Of a stretch of DNA of 40,214 nucleotides, positions 36,059 through 40,214 are shown piece after piece. The DNA is taken from positions 1-40,214 of the forward strand of contig JADDPH010000039.1 in assembly GCA_016781925.1 (NCBI GenBank). Reading direction: 5' to 3'. The notes below the pieces were generated by a model. That model was not told where the DNA came from. It saw only the letters and a list, made by a program, of their open reading frames with translations, and made no database searches. Source of the stretch: Sphaerobacteraceae bacterium. GTDB lineage: Bacteria; Chloroflexota; Chloroflexia; Thermomicrobiales; UBA6265. Position numbers and translations under genes: made by a program. Numbering within the stretch: the stretch's first letter is position 1; each line of letters opens with the position of its first letter.

Positions 36059-36856
36059 CGTTGCGCTCCTTCTACATGTTCGCGGTCATTAGGGGTAGCT
36101 GGGTTGCCGGCAAGATCAGACCTTGAACGTTCCGGCTCAACCTCCCGCCAGCGTTCCAAGTGGCGGACCGGCACGCGACACCCGTTGGAGCGCACCAACC
36201 GTTCCACCGACGAGAAACTCTGGATGCTCTTGATTCGGATCCTCAGCACCGTGATCAGAATGGCGCCTCGGCGCACTCCTCTGATAACGATGCCCGTACT
36301 GCTCGACCCAGCGAGGTTCCTGACTGTCCAAAGTCGCCCATCCCACCCTTTATGTCACATCCGCGCTATCGCCAACTCCATTCCAACGTCCACCGCCTTC
36401 GGGCGCCGTCGGGCTCCAGCGTTGTGGAAAGCGTCAAGCAGCCCCGTATGGCGGTCACGACGGCCCGACGTGACTCGGCAGGAGCATATCAGCGCAGGAT
36501 TGGCAGCTCACGACAAAGAGATGGCTGCCGAGTATGATCGCGCTCTTGCTCCCGAGTGGGAGGGTGCATCTTCAGGTCGGCTCAGTTCGGTGACGGACCG
36601 TAACTGGCATGAAACCACTGGTGATGGCGGTCATGATTCCTGCCCGCCTCCAGGTACCGCTGGCTGTATTGAATCTGGGGATCGGGTGGGGAGGAACATC
36701 CGGGCGAGTCGGTTGATCCGCTCGCATACTTGACCGCACCCATGCAGGTTTGCGCCCATGACGAACGCGACGAGGGTTGATTAGCCCGGGTGCCAGGCGG
36801 CTCAGAGACGACCAGAAGGATTCCCTTCGCTTCGGAACAGGGACGGGAGACTCGGA
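36059..36856. other. Gene-poor stretch of about 800 bases
   Basis: Several overlapping open frames exist on both strands, but they are Arg/Ser/Pro-rich, lack good starts and match nothing I know. The base composition looks less GC-extreme and less codon-periodic than in the neighbours. It may be degraded coding sequence. The promoter and GGGAGA ribosome binding site of the isomerase gene lie at its right end. Confidence 0.4.
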
Positions 36857-37687
36857 TTGCAACCACTTGCCAGGGATAAACGGCCGTTCCACTTCGGCAC
36901 GAACTTTAAGATGAACCAGACGCCGGCGGAGACGGCCCGGTTTCTTGCTGACCTTGCCCCTCGCCTAAACCAAAATAGAGTGCCTGAAACCGTTCGGCTC
37001 TTCGTGATCCCGCCGTTCACCTCCTTGCCCATGGCCATTGCCGCTCGTGAGACAGCGGGGCTCACATCGCGGGTCTGGATCGGGGCGCAGAACGTTCATT
37101 GGGCGACCGAGGGCGCCTACACTGGAGAAATCTCGGTCCCGATGCTGACCTCGATCGGTGTGGATCTTGTCCTGCTTGGCCATGCGGAGCGACGGGGCCT
37201 CTTCGGGGAGACGGACGAGGCCCTGGCGAAGAAGGTGCCGGCGGCGCTGGTCGCCGGGCTGCAGGTGCTGCTGTGCGTTGGAGAGACGGCCGAGGAGAAG
37301 GCCTTCGGTGTGGGACCGGAGACGGTGACTCGGCAGCTCAAGATCGCCCTCCACGACGTGGGGAATGAGGCGCTGTCCCGGCTCCTCATCGGCTACGAGC
37401 CGGTCTGGTCCATCGGCGCTGGCGGCACGCCGGCACGCCCGCAGGACGTCATGGAGACGGTTGTTCCGCTTCGGCACGCGCTAACTGAAAAGTTTGGGGC
37501 AGCCGGACAAAACGTGCCGATTCTCTACGGGGGTAGCGTGGCCCCGGACAACTGCGGCGACTTCGTCACCCTGGAGGAGATCGACGGGCTCTTCGTCGGC
37601 CGGGCTGCTTGGCAGGTCGAGGGGTTTGAGCGGGTGCTCCAGGCGGCCTTGGTAGCCCGAGGTGATATCCGGGGTGATGCGGACTGA
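36857..37687 (+). CDS. Triosephosphate isomerase-like protein (sugar-catabolic paralogue)
   Basis: A 276-residue TIM-family isomerase. Catalytic residues are all present: Asn16 and Lys18 (FGTNFKMNQ), His109 (LLGHAERR) and Glu181 (GYEPVWSIG), with the phosphate loop YGGSV (224-228). It departs from glycolytic TPI in two usually fixed places: GHSERR is GHAERR, and the closing GGA is GRAAW. Such divergence is seen in TIM paralogues of tetritol pathways that isomerise erythrulose phosphates. It starts with TTG 36857 after GGGAGA; no later start keeps the catalytic Asn and Lys. It converges with a class II aldolase and GlpD-type gene. It could also be the only TPI of the cell, which I cannot exclude from this window. 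Confidence 0.88.
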   Translation: MQPLARDKRPFHFGTNFKMNQTPAETARFLADLAPRLNQNRVPETVRLFVIPPFTSLPMAIAARETAGLTSRVWIGAQNVHWATEGAYTGEISVPMLTSIGVDLVLLGHAERRGLFGETDEALAKKVPAALVAGLQVLLCVGETAEEKAFGVGPETVTRQLKIALHDVGNEALSRLLIGYEPVWSIGAGGTPARPQDVMETVVPLRHALTEKFGAAGQNVPILYGGSVAPDNCGDFVTLEEIDGLFVGRAAWQVEGFERVLQAALVARGDIRGDAD

Positions 37688-37774
37688 CGGGCGATCGGTC
37701 GAACATGCCAAGTCCTGCCCTGACCACCACGGCGACCTGGCGAAATCAAGACGACCCTGCGGCTGACCCGACCT

Positions 37775-38470
37775 CTACCCCGGCTGGCCGTAGGAGGTCA
37801 GGAAGCGATTCCGCATCTCCAGGATGCGGTTCTCCGGAACGAGGTTCGGTTCCCGGCCACCATTCGCCGCCAGCGCATGCACGTAAACCTTCGCAGCTTC
37901 CTCGACGATCTCCGCGATCATGAGGGCCTCACCGAAGTCTTTGCCGAACGCGATCAGGCCGTGATTCCGCAGGATCACGGCGAGGCCACCGTCGTCGACC
38001 ACCTCCAGCACGCTCTCGCCGAAGTCGGGCGTGCCAGTCAAGCCGTAACGCGTGACCGGTACTCCGGCTCCGAGGACCAACGTCATTTCCGCCAAGATGG
38101 GCGGCAGGGCGTCCCGGATCGTGCTAACCACGGTCGAGAAGTGGGAGTGGGTGTGTACGATGGCGCCGACGTGTGGCCGGTGCCGATAGACCATCGTGTG
38201 GAGCGGCGTCTCACTGCTTGGCTTCCGAAAGCCGTCTTGGACGTTGCCTTGATCGTCAACGATGACCACGTCCCGGCCCGTCACGGTAGGGTAGGGCATC
38301 CCGCTGGGAGAGATGGCGATCAAGCCAGATGCCGGGTCGCGGAGACTCATGTTACCGGCAGTCCCATGCACAATGCCGAGCTTCAGGGCATCCATGCCGA
38401 CCCGGACCACCTGCTCCCGCAACTCCGCCAGCAGCACGTTAGACCTCTTTCCGGTGGGGCCGTCGGTCAT
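37775..38470 (-). CDS. Class II aldolase/adducin-family protein (L-fuculose-phosphate aldolase-like)
   Basis: A 231-residue zinc-dependent aldolase or epimerase. Family features are GIVHGTAGNMSLRD (33-46), SPSGMPY, the acid/metal segment KPSSETPLH (Glu87), the zinc histidines of VHTHSHFS (about 106-110) and a third His in ILRNHGLIAFG. Products of such enzymes are dihydroxyacetone phosphate plus an aldehyde (FucA, RhaD) or epimerised pentulose phosphates (AraD). The ATG at 38470 lies two codons after an in-frame TTG. It follows the GlpD-type gene on the same strand, which could feed on or supply dihydroxyacetone phosphate. Confidence 0.88.
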   Translation of the reverse strand: MTDGPTGKRSNVLLAELREQVVRVGMDALKLGIVHGTAGNMSLRDPASGLIAISPSGMPYPTVTGRDVVIVDDQGNVQDGFRKPSSETPLHTMVYRHRPHVGAIVHTHSHFSTVVSTIRDALPPILAEMTLVLGAGVPVTRYGLTGTPDFGESVLEVVDDGGLAVILRNHGLIAFGKDFGEALMIAEIVEEAAKVYVHALAANGGREPNLVPENRILEMRNRFLTSYGQPG

Positions 38471-38547
38471 GTCCAAACCGTTCGAGGGCTGTCCTCGTTG
38501 GCGTCACCCGGCGGACCACACCTTGGTGGCACCCTTGAAGCCCGGGG

Positions 38548-40214
38548 CTACGCGGGCTGCAGGGGCCGTGGGGCGTACCGCTCAACGTATGCCCGGTAAG
38601 CCGCGATCTCCTGGGCGCTACGAGCAGCATCCCATCCAAGGTGCCGCTCCGCGACTCGCGCGGCGACCCCATCGGCATGCAGTCCAACCGTCGGCCCCCA
38701 ACCAACCATCGTTCGCCGCAAGAGGGTATCGGCGAGGGTTTCGGCCATCTCGTCGCGGAGTGCCAGCACCACCTCGGCGCAGATGGCTCCGGTTTCCGCG
38801 CTGAGTGGCTCGCGGAGGTCGGTCTCGGCCTCCGCGAGCGCCAGCACCGCCGCCGCCCGCGTCCCATAGACCCGGAGCAGGTGATCCACCGTTCGCGCCG
38901 GCAGTCCGCTCTCGGAGGCGAACCGCGTCTGGAAGGATTGGAAACTCTCTCCGTTCACATGACCACCCGGCAATGGAACCTGTTCGGTGGGGCACGGTGG
39001 CACCGGCCGGTCAAGCTTGCGGAAGACGGTGTCGACCGCCTGCTCGGCCAGGTTGCGGTAGGTGGTCAGCTTGCCACCAACGATCGAGAGGAGACCCTGC
39101 ACCCGCTCCTGCCCTCGTCCGTGGTCGTAGACGATATGGCGGCGGGTGATCCCTCCTTCCCGGCCATCCTCCTGGTAAGGCAAGGGTCGGACGCCTGAGT
39201 ACGTGAATCGGACGGACTCCCGGGTGAGCGCGGCACTCGGCAGCACCCGATTGGTCTCCGCGATGAGGTAGGCGATCTCCGCTTCGTCGGCCTCCACTAG
39301 GTCAAGATCCCCAGTGTATCGGGAATCGGTGGTGCCAATGAGGACGTGGCCGTTCCAGGGGATGATGAAGAAGGGCCGGCCATCCTCTCGAGCCTCAACG
39401 TAGAGGGCGTCCCGTGGCACACCGGGAAACGGATCCACCACGATGTGGCTGCCTTTGGTCCCGCCGATCATGCGTTTGGTTGCCCCATTCAGGTCTGTCA
39501 GTACCTCGTCCACCCAGGGGCCGGCGACGTTGAGGGTGACTGGGGCATGGGCCTCATAGGTTCCGTCATCCAGAACATCCGTGAACGCGACACCCCGCAC
39601 CGCACGATTGCCTGTCTCCGGGTCCGACTCCAAGAGAAGACGGTCCACACGTGCGTACGTCAGGATGGAGACGCCGTGGTCGCGAGCAGACAGGGCGTTT
39701 TCGACCGCCAAACGCTCCGCGTACTCCACTTGCGCGTCGTAGTAGACGGCGGCGCCCTGCAAGCCCGTCGGGTCGAGGCCCGGTGCTCGCTTGAGTGCCT
39801 CCTCCCGGGAGAGCATCCGGTGGCGGTCCAGCGACTTGTCGTAGGAGAGGACGTCATACAGCACCATGCCGGCACGGATCAGCCAGGGACCACGCTTGTC
39901 CCCCTTGTAGATCGGAATCAGCAGTGGCAGTGGCTCGACGAGGTGGGGGGCAATGAGCAGGAGGCGCTCGCGCTCCCGCAATGACTCACGAACCAGGCCC
40001 ACCTCACGGTGCTCAAGGTAGCGGAGCCCACCGTGAATGAGGCGACTGGACCAGCTTGTCGTGCCGCTGGCCACGTCCCCTTTGTCGAGGAGCAAGGTGC
40101 GCAGACCGCGCATCGCGGCGTCCCGCGCGATTCCGGCGCCGTTGACCCCCGCGCCCACCACGATCACGTCAAATCGGGTCCCGCCAATGTCTTTGGGAAC
40201 CGGCGTTCGTCGCG
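38548..40214 (-). CDS. glpD: FAD-dependent glycerol-3-phosphate dehydrogenase, 5' end outside window
   Basis: At least 555 residues; the frame is open through the right edge of the window, so the start codon is missing. The dinucleotide-binding VIVVGAGVNGAGIARDAA opens the FAD domain, followed by DVASGTTSWSSRLIHGGLRY, the long family-typical FAD-contacting block. The FIIPWNGHVLIGTTDSRYTG segment and SIVGGKLTTYRNLAE are also diagnostic of GlpD, and a C-terminal DAO_C helical domain follows. It oxidises sn-glycerol 3-phosphate to dihydroxyacetone phosphate at the membrane and passes electrons to quinone. It lies 77 bases upstream of the class II aldolase gene on the same strand. The substrate might be another polyol phosphate, given the sugar context. 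Confidence 0.93.
   Translation of the reverse strand, partial: RRTPVPKDIGGTRFDVIVVGAGVNGAGIARDAAMRGLRTLLLDKGDVASGTTSWSSRLIHGGLRYLEHREVGLVRESLRERERLLLIAPHLVEPLPLLIPIYKGDKRGPWLIRAGMVLYDVLSYDKSLDRHRMLSREEALKRAPGLDPTGLQGAAVYYDAQVEYAERLAVENALSARDHGVSILTYARVDRLLLESDPETGNRAVRGVAFTDVLDDGTYEAHAPVTLNVAGPWVDEVLTDLNGATKRMIGGTKGSHIVVDPFPGVPRDALYVEAREDGRPFFIIPWNGHVLIGTTDSRYTGDLDLVEADEAEIAYLIAETNRVLPSAALTRESVRFTYSGVRPLPYQEDGREGGITRRHIVYDHGRGQERVQGLLSIVGGKLTTYRNLAEQAVDTVFRKLDRPVPPCPTEQVPLPGGHVNGESFQSFQTRFASESGLPARTVDHLLRVYGTRAAAVLALAEAETDLREPLSAETGAICAEVVLALRDEMAETLADTLLRRTMVGWGPTVGLHADGVAARVAERHLGWDAARSAQEIAAYRAYVERYAPRPLQPA

Overview
The window is high-GC bacterial DNA with densely packed genes. The flavour (high-GC Lon and rpsP-KH-rimM, sugar ABC systems without their own ATPase, Uma2 and DUF433/DUF5615 genes, an F420-type luciferase-like oxidoreductase, a cobalamin riboswitch) fits a Chloroflexota bacterium of the Thermomicrobia/Sphaerobacter type. 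This placement is an inference from gene style, not from a marker phylogeny. I saw no rRNA, tRNA, CRISPR array, insertion sequence or prophage.

Left part (1-13.4 kb): a DUF5615/DUF433 toxin-antitoxin-like pair and a large Lon protease on the minus strand. A plus-strand carbohydrate cluster follows: ROK kinase, sugar isomerase/epimerase, Tat-exported sugar-binding protein, SIS-fold phosphohexuloisomerase-like protein and two ABC permeases. Next come a secreted protein with three repeats of one domain and an S51 (peptidase E-like) hydrolase.

Middle part (13.6-25.9 kb): a second sugar/polyol ABC system on the minus strand (binding protein, intergenic hairpin, two permeases, zinc polyol-type dehydrogenase). 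It is followed by envelope lipid genes (GDPD-like, LPG-synthase-like membrane protein, PAP2-like phosphatase), an HpcH/HpaI aldolase with a D-2-hydroxyacid dehydrogenase, a decayed Uma2 gene and a luciferase-like oxidoreductase.

The most interesting region is 25.96-31.04 kb, minus strand. A promoter-like element, a cobalamin riboswitch aptamer and an intrinsic terminator lead into a secreted alpha/alpha-barrel protein with squalene-cyclase-like repeats. Then come a DUF4430 (transcobalamin C-terminal-like) protein, an enlarged EcfT and a fused double EcfA ATPase. No S component is visible. The two extracytoplasmic proteins correspond to the two domains of animal intrinsic factor/transcobalamin, so the operon reads as a B12 capture and uptake system. 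The DUF4430 gene appears frameshifted near its 5' end.

Right part (31.2-40.2 kb): a TauE/SafE exporter with a DUF1634 partner, an MTAN-like nucleosidase with an altered catalytic position, the ribosome-maturation genes rpsP-khpA-rimM, a mostly empty 1.7-kb stretch with one small acidic protein, a divergent triosephosphate-isomerase-like gene, a class II aldolase and a GlpD-type dehydrogenase that runs off the right edge. Together with the ABC clusters these suggest a habit of using several rare sugars or polyols.
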